The notes under the pieces: generated by a model | The model's database searches: none | What the model was told of the DNA's origin: nothing | The model's input: the letters and a program-made list of their open reading frames with translations, nothing else | Made by a program: the position numbers and the translations under genes | In this document: piece by piece, positions 35,220 to 44,554 of the stretch | Layout: every line of letters begins with the position of its first letter | Position numbering within the stretch: the stretch's first letter is position 1 | NCBI RefSeq assembly: GCF_913061305.1 | Contig: NZ_CAJXST010000002.1 | Coordinates: forward strand, 1 to 64,000 | DNA from: an uncultured Porticoccus sp. | Lineage (GTDB): Bacteria > Pseudomonadota > Gammaproteobacteria > Pseudomonadales > Porticoccaceae | Direction: 5' to 3' | DNA length: 64,000 nucleotides

Positions 35220-35711
35220 TTGAAAAAAACCGTACTGCTGGTGGATGTACAGAATATTTACTACACCACCAGAGATGCCTACGCGCGGCATTTCGATTAC
35301 AACCGTTTCTGGGAAAGGGCCACCGCAAACCGGCAGGTTGTCAAAGCCATCGCCTACGCCGTTGACCGCGGTGATGCGAAGCAGCGGCAGTTTCAGGCTA
35401 TCCTCCGAGCCATTGGTTTTGAGGTGAAGTTAAAACCCTTTATCAAACGGACCGACGGTTCTGCCAAGGGTGACTGGGATGTCGGTATTACCCTTGACGC
35501 CATGGAGTACGCAAGGCATGCAGACCTGCTGGTGCTGGTTTCCGGCGATGGTGATTTTGCCCTGCTGGTCGACAGGGTGCGCCGTGACTATGGCATTCCG
35601 GTGGAGGTCTACGGTGTTCCCGCGTTTACCGCGCTCGCTTTGATCAATGCGGCTACCGAATATATGCCGGTGGAGGGCGATCTGCTGCTGGAATCCCCGG
35701 GCAGAAAATGA
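35220..35711 (+). CDS. NYN-domain protein (LabA/PIN-like putative ribonuclease)
   Basis: About 163 residues. The acidic NYN catalytic set is visible: LLVDVQNIYYTT near the start, KGDWDVGITLDAM and LVSGDGDFALLVDRVR. These align with LabA-like proteins, predicted PIN-fold ribonucleases. I chose the TTG at 35220 (KKTVLLVDVQN) because AGGTGA lies five bases upstream and family members start there. A GTG at 35169 would give 180 residues with an unconserved leader. It follows the HNH gene by 66 bp. Confidence 0.83.
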   Translation: MKKTVLLVDVQNIYYTTRDAYARHFDYNRFWERATANRQVVKAIAYAVDRGDAKQRQFQAILRAIGFEVKLKPFIKRTDGSAKGDWDVGITLDAMEYARHADLLVLVSGDGDFALLVDRVRRDYGIPVEVYGVPAFTALALINAATEYMPVEGDLLLESPGRK

Positions 35712-35902
35712 GTCATATCAGTGGTTACCGCTCACTTGTGTGCATTGACTACCAATCCGGTTTTGAGCGTCTGCCGGTGCCGCTGCTTCTGTTTCCGTGT
35801 ATGCTGATCCATAGGACGGGCGTCGACGTAATGTTGAATATTCGCGCTACAATTTTCTCACCGGGTTCTCAGCCCGCTCATCATAGCTTCTGGTAACTGC
35901 CG

Positions 35903-36985
35903 ATGGTCTTTGGGAAATCCCCGCTCGTTATGCTGATGGCCGTTTCATGGCTCGTTGGCAGTCCAACCCAGGTCCTTGTCGCTGACGACAGCGTGCCGGT
36001 TTCCGTAACCCGTCCCTACCTGGCGGAACTGGGCGAAACATTAAAGTTGTCAGGTTCTGTCAATGCCCTGCAGCGGGCCAGTCTCTCCACCCGGGTCGAC
36101 GGCCTGATAGCTGATCTCCAGGTGGATGTGGGCAGTCATGTCAAAAAAGGTGATCCGCTATTGCAGCTGGATGCTGCGCTGATCACCCTTGAGTATCAGC
36201 GGGCCAGGGCGGCTACCGCAGAGCAGCGGGCTGCACTCGATGAGGCCCAAAGACTACTGGATGATGCGCTGCGTCTGCGCGAGAACAACCACGTATCGGC
36301 AAACGAAGTAAATACCCGTCGTGCAAGTCTCAACCTGGCCCAGGCATCACTTGAAGCGGCGATAGCCGATCAGCGGTCAGTGGCAGAAAGGGTTGAGAGG
36401 CATGTTTTGCCGGCACCCTTTGATGGTGTTATTGCGGCCCGGCATGTTGATAGGGGGGAGTGGATAAGTCGGGGCGACCCGGTGTTTGAGCTGGTCTCCC
36501 TGGATCGGGTGCGCCTGGATGTCAGGATGCCCCAGGAACGCTTTTCGGAAATCAGTGATAAGACACCGGTGAATGTCTGTCCCGACAGCAATCCTGTGAA
36601 ATGTTTTTCTGGCACGGTTACCGCGCTGGTGCCTGTCAGCGACTCTTCAGCACGGACATTTCTGGTTCGAATTCGCCCCGAAGGGAGTTCGGGGCAGCTC
36701 TTGCCTGGAACATCTGCCAGTGCCGTTTTTGAACTGGGAGACGGGCGTTCACGGGATATGCTGCTGCCTCGTGATGCACTGCTGCGCCATCCGGACGGCA
36801 GCTACAGTGTGTTTGTCGCCAGAGAGGGTATTGCCCGGCGTCAGCTGGTAGAAGTGGGTCGCGAAGCGCGGGACAACGTGGTCATTACCGGCGGATTGGC
36901 AACTACCGATGACGTGGTGGTCAGGGGCAACGAGGTCCTGCGAGATGGGCAGGTGCTTCGTGTCGTCGAGTCCCCCAACCCTTAA
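35903..36985 (+). CDS. RND efflux periplasmic adaptor (membrane fusion protein)
   Basis: A 360-residue MFP-family adaptor with a signal peptide ending near VLVADD, a first lipoyl half (LSTRVDGLIADLQVDVGSHVKKGDPLLQLD), a helical hairpin (about 85-150), a second lipoyl half (APFDGVIAARHVDRGEWISRGDPVFEL) and beta-barrel and proximal domains. No lipobox Cys is evident. It is 13 bp before the RND pump gene, so the two form one unit. No outer-membrane channel gene is adjacent. It probably borrows a TolC-like channel encoded elsewhere. Confidence 0.92.
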   Translation: MVFGKSPLVMLMAVSWLVGSPTQVLVADDSVPVSVTRPYLAELGETLKLSGSVNALQRASLSTRVDGLIADLQVDVGSHVKKGDPLLQLDAALITLEYQRARAATAEQRAALDEAQRLLDDALRLRENNHVSANEVNTRRASLNLAQASLEAAIADQRSVAERVERHVLPAPFDGVIAARHVDRGEWISRGDPVFELVSLDRVRLDVRMPQERFSEISDKTPVNVCPDSNPVKCFSGTVTALVPVSDSSARTFLVRIRPEGSSGQLLPGTSASAVFELGDGRSRDMLLPRDALLRHPDGSYSVFVAREGIARRQLVEVGREARDNVVITGGLATTDDVVVRGNEVLRDGQVLRVVESPNP

Positions 36986-36998
36986 GGAGCGTTTCTGA

Positions 36999-39900
36999 AT
37001 GCTTGATGCGGGCGTGAAGAATGGCAAATTGCTCGCCGTTATCGTGCTGATTATTTGCGTGCTGGGGATTGCCGCGGCATTTCGTATTCCGGTACAGATG
37101 ATTCCTGACCTCAGTGTGCGCACGATCAGCGTTGTCACCGGTTGGGCCGGCGCGACACCGCAGGATATTGAAAAAGAGATTCTGATCGAGCAGGAGCGCT
37201 ACCTGCGCTCGCTGCCCAACCTGCAGCGCATGGAGTCTGTCGCCGAAACCGGGCGGGCCAGTATCGAGCTGGAATTCCCCTTCGGGGTCGATGTCAACGA
37301 GGCCCTGATCCGGGTGGCCAATGCCCTCAGCCAGGTGCCCAGCTACCCGGAAAACGTCGATCAGCCGCAACTGGTCAGCACCTCGTTTTCAGAAAATGCC
37401 TTCATGTATTTCAGCCTGCATCCGACCACGGGCAATCCGCTGAATCTCGACATCGATATGATCGGTGATTTTGCCGAGGATGATGTGCGTCCCCGTCTGG
37501 AACGGGTTAGTGGTGTCTCACAGGTGGAGATTCGGGGCGCCGCAGAGCGGCAGGTGCAGGTCCATGTGGATCCCGCCCGCCTGGCCCAGCGGGGGCTCAG
37601 CCTGGTCGATGTGCGGGATGCGATTCGTAGCCGCAACCGGGATATTTCCGCCGGGGATATCGACGATGGCAAACGCCGCTACCTGATGCGGGTGGTGGGC
37701 CGGTTCAGGGATCTGGCTACCCTGGATAATATGATTCTGGCTCACCGCAACGGCAGCGATATTCTGCTGAAAGACGTGGCGGATGTCAGGATGGACCATT
37801 TTGAGATTCGCGATCTCAACTTTGTCGATGGCGAACGCAGCATCAGTATGGCGGTGCGGCGGGAGTCGGGTTCCAATGTTATCCAGATCAAGCACGATAT
37901 GCTGGCAGCCATTGCCGAGGTGAAGCGCGAGCTGCTGGAACCCAATGGCCTCGAAATAACCTTGATTGGCGACGATGTGCGCTACGTTCAGTCCTCGGTG
38001 CGGGGTGTCGTCCAGAATCTGGCGATTGGCGCGCTGCTGGCCACCCTTGTCATGTACCTGTTTTTACGTTCCCCCCGGGCGACTTTCATTGGACTGATGG
38101 GCATTCCTGTCTGCACCATCGCCGCTTTTCTGGGATTGCTGGTATTCGGCCGAACCATCAATGTGATCTCCCTGGCGGGGATTGCCTTTGCCATCGGCAT
38201 GACCCTGGACAATACCATTGTTGTTCTGGAAAGCATTGAACAGGCCCGACGCCGCGGACTGGACCGAATCGAGGCCGCCATTGCCGGTGTTCGAGAAGTC
38301 TGGCCAGCGGTGCTGGCATCCAGCATGACGACAGTGTTGGTATTCGCACCGGTCCTGCTGGTACAGGAGGAGGCAGGACAGATTTATTCGGATATTGCCA
38401 TTGCCATCTCCAGTGCGATTATCGCCTCCATGCTGTTGGCAGTATTTGTGGTTCCCGCCGCCTGTGCCCGATTGGGTTTTGGCAACGGTTACGGACTTAC
38501 CGGTGAGGCGGCTGAACGGAGTGCGATTCTCCGGGCGGTGTGCTGGGTAACCGACAGCCCCCTGCGTCGCAGAACCTGTCTCATGGTGACCGTGCTCTCG
38601 ACCGTCGGTGCCGCCTGGTGGCTGATGCCCCCGGCCGAATACTTGCCCGAAGGTGAGGAGCCCAAGGCGTTCAGTTCGATGTTTGCGCCGCCGGGCTACA
38701 ATCTTCAGGAAATCATGGTCATCGGTAAAGAGGTCCAGACCATTCTCGATGCGTCAGTGGAGGCCGATCCGCGTCTGTTCGACCGGGGTGAAGCACAGAT
38801 TCCCTCCCTCAAGTACTATTCCCTGAGAGTGTCAGCGGGTGGCTTGAGAGTCATCAGCGAGCCGACCCGCGATGCTGATATTCAGCCAATGATGGATGCC
38901 CTGACGGATCTTTTTACCAGCTATCCCGGGATGCGTGGATTTTCCGGTCGAGGTTCAATCATCTCCAGTAATCAGGGTGGTACCCGGGCGGTGAATCTGG
39001 ATATCTCCGGCCCCGAACTGGACAACCTCTATCAAACGGCCGCCAGTGCATTTCAGCGGGCGGGCGACCTGTTTGAGCGCCCGCAACTGGATTCGGAGCC
39101 CTCGTCCCTGACGCTCGATCAACCGCTGGTGGAAATCCGTCCCCGCTGGAATCGTATGGCAGAGGTGGGTTTTACGGCCGACAATTTTGGTTTTACCATC
39201 GCGGCGCTGAGCGATGGGGCCTTCACCGATGAGTTTTTTGTGGAGGATGACAAGGTCGATATTTTCCTGTTCAGCGATGCTGTACGTGACCAGAAACTGG
39301 ATCAACTGGCAGCCCAGCCCGTCCTGACACCCAGTGGCGAGGTGCTGCCCCTGGGGGCGCTGGCAGAACTGGTGCAGACAGTGGACAGTGACAGTCTGCG
39401 GCGGGTGGATGGCCGCCGTACCGTCACGCTATTGATTATCCCGCCTAGGGACGTGGCATTGGAAACCGCTGTGGCACGGGTCAGGGATGTGATGGTGCCG
39501 GCGATGCAGGCGTCCGGCGAGGTTCAGAAGGGGGTCAGTATGTCGATCTCCGGCGCCGCCGATCAACTGGATGCCACTCGAGAGTCCCTGAGCAGCAATT
39601 TACTGGTGTCGGTGGTGCTGATCTACCTGCTGCTGGTGGCCATTTTTTCTCACTGGGGGTTTCCCCTGCTGATTCTGGCCACCGTGCCGCTCGGTATCGC
39701 CGGTGGCATCGTCGGACTGGTGGCCATCAATGGTGTCGGCTCGTTGATGAGAACCCTGGGTTTTGCTTCTTTTCATCAACCTTTCGATATGATTACCATG
39801 CTGGGTTTTGTGATTCTGCTGGGTACGGTGGTCAACAATCCGATACTGATTGTTGACCATGCCCGGCACAATCTGCGACAGGGCGCAGAGAGTATCCTGG

Positions 39901-40154
39901 CGGCGGTGAGAGGCGCCGTGGAGGCGCGCCTTCGGCCAATTCTGATGTCGACTGCCACGACAATTTTTGGACTCGCACCGCTGGTCTTTATTCCGGGTGC
40001 CGGCACGGAACTCTATCGCGGGGTAGGGATTGTGGTGCTGGCGGGGATACTGATTTCCACCCTGATTACTCTCAGTTTTCTTCCGTGCCTACTGATCACG
40101 ACGTTGCAATGGCGCGATCGCCACACGTCATTGCAGCATCGTTCTGGCCGTTGA
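36999..40154 (+). CDS. RND efflux transporter, inner-membrane pump (AcrB/HAE1-like)
   Basis: A 1051-residue RND pump with 12 helices and two large periplasmic loops. AAGGAG precedes the ATG. In TM4 (near residue 400) the motif is GMTLDNTIVVLE, so of the AcrB pair D407/D408 only the first acid is kept. In TM10 (near 943) VVNNPILIVDHAR has Asn where AcrB has K940. Similar VDN/VNN forms occur in other RND subfamilies. The substrate cannot be read. It follows its adaptor gene by 13 bp and converges on the deacylase gene. Confidence 0.92.
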   Translation: MLDAGVKNGKLLAVIVLIICVLGIAAAFRIPVQMIPDLSVRTISVVTGWAGATPQDIEKEILIEQERYLRSLPNLQRMESVAETGRASIELEFPFGVDVNEALIRVANALSQVPSYPENVDQPQLVSTSFSENAFMYFSLHPTTGNPLNLDIDMIGDFAEDDVRPRLERVSGVSQVEIRGAAERQVQVHVDPARLAQRGLSLVDVRDAIRSRNRDISAGDIDDGKRRYLMRVVGRFRDLATLDNMILAHRNGSDILLKDVADVRMDHFEIRDLNFVDGERSISMAVRRESGSNVIQIKHDMLAAIAEVKRELLEPNGLEITLIGDDVRYVQSSVRGVVQNLAIGALLATLVMYLFLRSPRATFIGLMGIPVCTIAAFLGLLVFGRTINVISLAGIAFAIGMTLDNTIVVLESIEQARRRGLDRIEAAIAGVREVWPAVLASSMTTVLVFAPVLLVQEEAGQIYSDIAIAISSAIIASMLLAVFVVPAACARLGFGNGYGLTGEAAERSAILRAVCWVTDSPLRRRTCLMVTVLSTVGAAWWLMPPAEYLPEGEEPKAFSSMFAPPGYNLQEIMVIGKEVQTILDASVEADPRLFDRGEAQIPSLKYYSLRVSAGGLRVISEPTRDADIQPMMDALTDLFTSYPGMRGFSGRGSIISSNQGGTRAVNLDISGPELDNLYQTAASAFQRAGDLFERPQLDSEPSSLTLDQPLVEIRPRWNRMAEVGFTADNFGFTIAALSDGAFTDEFFVEDDKVDIFLFSDAVRDQKLDQLAAQPVLTPSGEVLPLGALAELVQTVDSDSLRRVDGRRTVTLLIIPPRDVALETAVARVRDVMVPAMQASGEVQKGVSMSISGAADQLDATRESLSSNLLVSVVLIYLLLVAIFSHWGFPLLILATVPLGIAGGIVGLVAINGVGSLMRTLGFASFHQPFDMITMLGFVILLGTVVNNPILIVDHARHNLRQGAESILAAVRGAVEARLRPILMSTATTIFGLAPLVFIPGAGTELYRGVGIVVLAGILISTLITLSFLPCLLITTLQWRDRHTSLQHRSGR

Positions 40155-40212
40155 GTCGGACTGCCGGTAACCCGCTTCAGGCGGAATCCCGGAGATGTTG
40201 TTTCGGGTCCTC

Positions 40213-41685
40213 CTACTCTTCGTCGGGTATCTCCGTTTCCGCGCCGATGTGATACGCAGCAAACCCGGCCATGACCACCTGATCCACCGCCATACCGATA
40301 ATCCGTCCAGTAGCACGCGCATGAATGGCGTGGCTGGCATTGGTGATCGGGTCGGTGACGATGCCCAACACCTGCCCTTTGATGACGCGGTCACCCAGTT
40401 TTTTCTTGCTGAACAAGATGCCGGCGTGTTCGGCTCTGATCCAGTAGGAGTCATAGTAAACTGGTTCCGGTTTGCCCCAGACAAACAGCCTCGAGATCAT
40501 GTTCTGTTTTTCCATCAGACTATTGAGGCTGTTCACCCCGGCTTTGATCTGCTTTTCCTGGATGCGCAGGGATTCTCCGGACTCCATGGACACGGCAATG
40601 ATGCCTGCATCCAGTGCAGCGGTGCGCAGCATGCCACCCGTCCCGCTGCTGTGAACCACTGCCATGCGGTCAAACCCCTTGACGAATGTGCGGACCTCAG
40701 CAATGTTCATATCGGCACGCAATTGTGGCAGGTTGGTGCGCTTCAGTGAGCCGGTATGGATATCCACCAACATCGTGCAGTGGCTGATGATTTCGTTGAA
40801 CAGTGAATAAGCGATCCGGTCCGCCAGATTGCCGGTGGGATTGCCGGGAAAATGGCGATTGAGATCGCGCCTGTCGGACAGATAGCGACTGCCCTGCTGG
40901 AAACCCTGCAGGTTGACAATAGGCACGCCGATCACCTGTCCGGCCAGTTTTTCAGGCTCCAGATCGTAGAGGGTGCGGCGAACAATTTCGATGCCGTTCA
41001 GCTCATCACCATGAATGGCCCCGGTCAGACACAGGGTTGGCCCGGGTTTTGAGCCATTCACCACCAGTACGGGTGTGGATTGAGACAGTCCGGCAATCTG
41101 CATGCCCGAAGACCAGGAGAGCCGGGTCGAGGTGCCGGGCATGATTTCCGTGCCGAGCAGGGTGATAGCTCCCGCCACTTCTTCTGTGGGATCGATATTG
41201 GGCTCATCGGCGGATTCTGCACTGGCCGCCTGATCGTCGGAAACAGTTGCTGTACCCTCGTCGTGGGGGGCTTCGGGTGTTGTTTCCGTTGTGGTTTTTG
41301 GTTTTGGTTTTGGTTCTGGCTCTGGTTCCGGCTCTGTGGTCTCGCTGGCTCCCGTCTCAGGGGAAAAGGATTGAACCCCTGGTGGCGGGGCCAGCTCTTT
41401 CAGGTCAATGTGCGGGGCAATTTTCGTTGTTTTTGAAGAGGGCTCGGGATCTTCTGAGGCCTCGGCTTGATCCGGGTGCGATATTTTTCTGGTGTTGTCG
41501 ATATTTTTTCGAAGGGGTTTGGACGATTCAATATCCTCGACATTTTCATCATCGGCGGCTTCAGTCTCGGCCTCCTCAAACTCCAGTTGGCTCTCCGCCA
41601 GAGCGAGCGTGCAGGGCAGGCAATACAGCAGGCTGGCCAGCAGGATGCGGGGTACCAGTCTGGACAACGGGTGGTTCATTGACAT
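40213..41685 (-). CDS. Zinc-dependent deacylase/carboxypeptidase-like protein (AstE/AspA family) with acidic, repeat-rich N-terminus
   Basis: 490 residues: signal peptide (to about residue 30, LALAES), a low-complexity acidic region with an alternating Pro-Glu/Pro-Lys repeat (about 115-135), and a succinylglutamate desuccinylase/aspartoacylase-type domain (about 180-490). The zinc ligands GAIHGDE and VDIHTGS are present, as is DLNRHFPG. A C-terminal beta domain (KLGDRVIKGQVLG) follows. It is probably periplasmic and may hydrolyse an acylated amino acid or peptide. The start overlaps the stop of the ABC ATPase gene by 10 bp, so it belongs to the peptide importer operon. Confidence 0.85.
   Translation of the reverse strand: MSMNHPLSRLVPRILLASLLYCLPCTLALAESQLEFEEAETEAADDENVEDIESSKPLRKNIDNTRKISHPDQAEASEDPEPSSKTTKIAPHIDLKELAPPPGVQSFSPETGASETTEPEPEPEPKPKPKTTTETTPEAPHDEGTATVSDDQAASAESADEPNIDPTEEVAGAITLLGTEIMPGTSTRLSWSSGMQIAGLSQSTPVLVVNGSKPGPTLCLTGAIHGDELNGIEIVRRTLYDLEPEKLAGQVIGVPIVNLQGFQQGSRYLSDRRDLNRHFPGNPTGNLADRIAYSLFNEIISHCTMLVDIHTGSLKRTNLPQLRADMNIAEVRTFVKGFDRMAVVHSSGTGGMLRTAALDAGIIAVSMESGESLRIQEKQIKAGVNSLNSLMEKQNMISRLFVWGKPEPVYYDSYWIRAEHAGILFSKKKLGDRVIKGQVLGIVTDPITNASHAIHARATGRIIGMAVDQVVMAGFAAYHIGAETEIPDEE
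41296..41337 (-). repeat. Short Pro-Glu/Pro-Lys coding repeat inside the deacylase gene
   Basis: A run of six-base units (GGTTTT, GGTTCT and similar on the plus strand) encodes an alternating EPEPEPEPKPKPK stretch. It forms a stiff, extended linker between the acidic leader and the catalytic domain. Unit number may vary between strains through slippage. Confidence 0.7.
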
Positions 41686-43358
41686 GACGTCTCCGGTTCG
41701 GTCGGTGCCCGGCCAGATCGTGTCTGCAGGAAAGATTCATTCAATCTCGGTACAGCCTCCAGCAGGGTTTTGGTGTGAAGATTTTGTGGATCTGCCATAA
41801 CGGCTGCGGTGCACCCTGTCTCGACAAGACGCGCTTTATGCATCACCGCCATCCGGTCTGCCAGATAATCCACTACGCCCATGTTGTGGGTGATAAATAA
41901 CATACCGATGCCGTCCTCGTCGACCAGCTCCCGGAGCAGGCGGAGTATGCCGGCCTGAACGGAGACATCCAGGGCCGAGGTGATTTCATCACACAGGATA
42001 AATCGGGGCTCCAGTACCAGCGCTCTGGCGATCGCCAGCCGCTGCCGCTGCCCGCCGGAAAACTCATGGGGGTAGCGCCACAGGCTGTCGGCGGGCATCT
42101 CCACGCGTTCGAGAAACCGGACGGCCCGTCGGGTGCGTGCATTGTCATCTTCGCCAATGCCGTGCACCCGCATCGGTTCTATCAGGGACGTATGAATCGG
42201 CAGTCTGGGATTGAGGCTGGAGCCGGGGTCCTGGAAGACCACTTGCATACGACGTCGCAGGGGGCGCATTTCAGCACGGCTCAGATGGGTGATGTCCTGC
42301 CCTTCCAGGTGGATACTACCCGTGGTTGCTGCCTGCAAACGGAGCAACGCCCGTCCCAGCGTGGTTTTCCCGCAACCGGATTCGCCCACCAGTGCCAGGA
42401 CCTCCCCGGCATTGACCTGCAGCGAGACCTCATCAACCGCATGAAATTGATCGACGACACGCCGCATCAGGCCCTGGCGTATCGGGAAGTAAACCGAGAG
42501 ATTGTCCACCGACAGTAAGGTCTGTGCCGAGGCCGGTGGTCGGGGCGAACGGGGCAGCCGTTCCGGCAGTGCGGCAATCAGGCTGCGGGTATAGGCATGT
42601 TGCGGATTGCTCAGCACGTCAAAGGTTTTGCCGCTCTCGACCAGTTCGCCATGTCGCATGACCCCGACCGTGTCGGCTATCTGGGCCACCACCCCGAAGT
42701 CGTGGGTGATAAATAACATACCCATGCCATAGCGGGCCTGTAACTCGCGCATCAGTTTGAGAATTTCTGCCTGTACTGTGACATCCAGGGCCGTGGTGGG
42801 TTCATCGGCAATTAACAGCGCTGGTTCACAGATCAGTGCCATGGCAATCATCACCCTTTGCCGCTGGCCACCGGACAGGCGATGGGGGTACTCGAGGATG
42901 CGGTTGGCAGGGTCGGATATCAACACTTCTTCCAGTGCCGTCAGAATCCGCTCACGTCTGGCTTCGGCATTCAGGTCGGGCTGGTGTATCCGGAGGACTT
43001 CGTCAAGTTGCTCGCCGATGGTCAGCACCGGGTTCAGTGAGGTCATGGGCTCCTGAAAAATCATGCCGATGCGTCGGCCGCGGACACTGCGCAGTTGTTC
43101 ACCATTGGCGCTGAGTAATTCGAGGGCTTCGCCGCCCGGCTCATGCAGCCATACCCGGCCATCGGGGTGACGGAACCGGTCAGCGGGTAATAACCCCATG
43201 ATCGAGAGTGCCGTCACGGATTTGCCACTGCCGGATTCCCCCACCAGGCAATAGGTTTCACCGGCGTTCACCGTCAGACTGATGCCATTCACCGCCCGCA
43301 GCCAGTTGTCGGTTTCGCCCAGTTCCGTGATCAGTGATTCCACCTCAAGCAACTTCAC
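41676..43358 (-). CDS. Peptide ABC transporter, fused dual ATP-binding protein (YejF/DppDF-like)
   Basis: A 560-residue protein with two complete ABC ATPase domains. The first (about 1-265) has GESGSGKSVTALS, LSGGQRQRVMIA and LIADEPTTALDV. The second (about 285-550) has GESGCGKTTLGRALL, FSGGQRQRLAIARAL and ILCDEITSALDV. Both have Walker A, signature and Walker B motifs, so both sites look active. This fusion is usual in YejF-type oligopeptide/microcin C importers. The start overlaps the upstream permease stop by 4 bp, and it overlaps the deacylase start downstream. Confidence 0.95.
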   Translation of the reverse strand: MKLLEVESLITELGETDNWLRAVNGISLTVNAGETYCLVGESGSGKSVTALSIMGLLPADRFRHPDGRVWLHEPGGEALELLSANGEQLRSVRGRRIGMIFQEPMTSLNPVLTIGEQLDEVLRIHQPDLNAEARRERILTALEEVLISDPANRILEYPHRLSGGQRQRVMIAMALICEPALLIADEPTTALDVTVQAEILKLMRELQARYGMGMLFITHDFGVVAQIADTVGVMRHGELVESGKTFDVLSNPQHAYTRSLIAALPERLPRSPRPPASAQTLLSVDNLSVYFPIRQGLMRRVVDQFHAVDEVSLQVNAGEVLALVGESGCGKTTLGRALLRLQAATTGSIHLEGQDITHLSRAEMRPLRRRMQVVFQDPGSSLNPRLPIHTSLIEPMRVHGIGEDDNARTRRAVRFLERVEMPADSLWRYPHEFSGGQRQRLAIARALVLEPRFILCDEITSALDVSVQAGILRLLRELVDEDGIGMLFITHNMGVVDYLADRMAVMHKARLVETGCTAAVMADPQNLHTKTLLEAVPRLNESFLQTRSGRAPTEPETSCQ

Positions 43359-44554
43359 GCGCGCTTGCTCCGGTTGGTTTGGGGGTCCACCGCATCCCGC
43401 AGCGACTCACCGAGCAGGTTGTAGGAAAACACCGTCAGAAAGATCGCTCCACCGGGAAAAACCGCCAGCCACCAGTTGAAGGTAGAGGACTGCACCGCCT
43501 GATTAAGCAGCTGTCCCCAGGAGGGGTCATCAATCAGCCCCAGCCCGAGAAAGCTCAATGTCGCCTCTGCCAGAATGGCGGAAGCGACCCCGAAACTGGT
43601 GGCGACCAGCAGCGGCGCCAGCCCGTTTGGCAGCATGTGGCGAAACAGTATGGAGCGCAATGGCAGACCACAGGCGACGGCGGCCTGCACAAAATCCTGT
43701 TGTCGCAGTTTCAGGAATTCTGCGCGAACATAGCGGGCATAACCCGACCAGGCCGTGATACCGATAATGACCATCATCATATAGATGGAACGACCGAAAA
43801 AGGCCACAAAAGACAGCAGCAGAAAGAGGGTCGGAATGGCTTCAAAGATTTCCACCAGCCGCATCCCGATAATGTCCACGATGCCGGAAAAATACCCCAT
43901 CAGGCCGCCGATGATGGTACCGATCACCAGGGCAATACCGGTGGCGATAAACCCGATGCCAAGAGCGATGCGGGAGGCGTGAATCATTCGTGAGGCGACA
44001 TCGGCACCGTTTTCATCGGTGCCCATCCAGTGGAGGCGTTGCTCTGATGTCAGGAGTGGCGATTCGATACCGGTGTCTGCATAGTCGCGCAGGTAATCCT
44101 TCGCCGAGTAGGGGATGGGTGCGCGGATAATGGTTTCAACCTTGCCGGTATCCTCCAGCTCACGATATTGCTCATAGATCACCAGGGCCGGTGGCGATAC
44201 CAGGGTATAGGCGATCATTGCGGTGAGTGCCAGCCCGATCAGTACCGAGAGAAACTTTTTCCACAACGGGATGGGCAACAGGGCAATCACCAGAATCATG
44301 GGCAGGCCGCTCAGCCAGACCCAGTCGAGTGGGGTCATATGTTGCAGCAACGGGCTGCTGGCCTGTCCGTCCACCACCAGGTAGAGCGGGTGGCTGCTGG
44401 CCAGAAAAGGGGAGAACGTGGCAATGATCACCAGCAGGCCAATCCAGCTGAGGCCAATGCGAGCGCTGGTGCGTCCCAGCAATGAAACGGCCACTTGCGT
44501 TGTCCAGGGCTGGGAGGGCTGTTTCATGTCAGTGTCAGCGGATAACTCAGTCAT
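43355..44554 (-). CDS. Peptide ABC transporter permease, DppC/YejE type, with extra N-terminal helices
   Basis: A 399-residue permease. The C-terminal half has the DppC-type domain with GTDENGADVASRMIHASRIALGIG, the EAA loop (AEFLKLRQQDFVQAAVACG) and the final SYNLLGESLRDAVDPQ. The N-terminal half has the usual first helix plus two further hydrophobic segments (about 75-110) before the loop, longer than a typical 300-residue DppC. The ATG at 44554 (MTELSADTD) overlaps the upstream permease stop by 8 bp. An earlier in-frame start would add 18 residues. Confidence 0.92.
   Translation of the reverse strand: MTELSADTDMKQPSQPWTTQVAVSLLGRTSARIGLSWIGLLVIIATFSPFLASSHPLYLVVDGQASSPLLQHMTPLDWVWLSGLPMILVIALLPIPLWKKFLSVLIGLALTAMIAYTLVSPPALVIYEQYRELEDTGKVETIIRAPIPYSAKDYLRDYADTGIESPLLTSEQRLHWMGTDENGADVASRMIHASRIALGIGFIATGIALVIGTIIGGLMGYFSGIVDIIGMRLVEIFEAIPTLFLLLSFVAFFGRSIYMMMVIIGITAWSGYARYVRAEFLKLRQQDFVQAAVACGLPLRSILFRHMLPNGLAPLLVATSFGVASAILAEATLSFLGLGLIDDPSWGQLLNQAVQSSTFNWWLAVFPGGAIFLTVFSYNLLGESLRDAVDPQTNRSKRA

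Noticed and set aside
35708-35896. A 62-codon frame overlapping the NYN gene stop
   Set aside because: The ATGAG overlap looks like coupling, but the product has no conserved pattern, and the following efflux operon needs this interval for its promoter.
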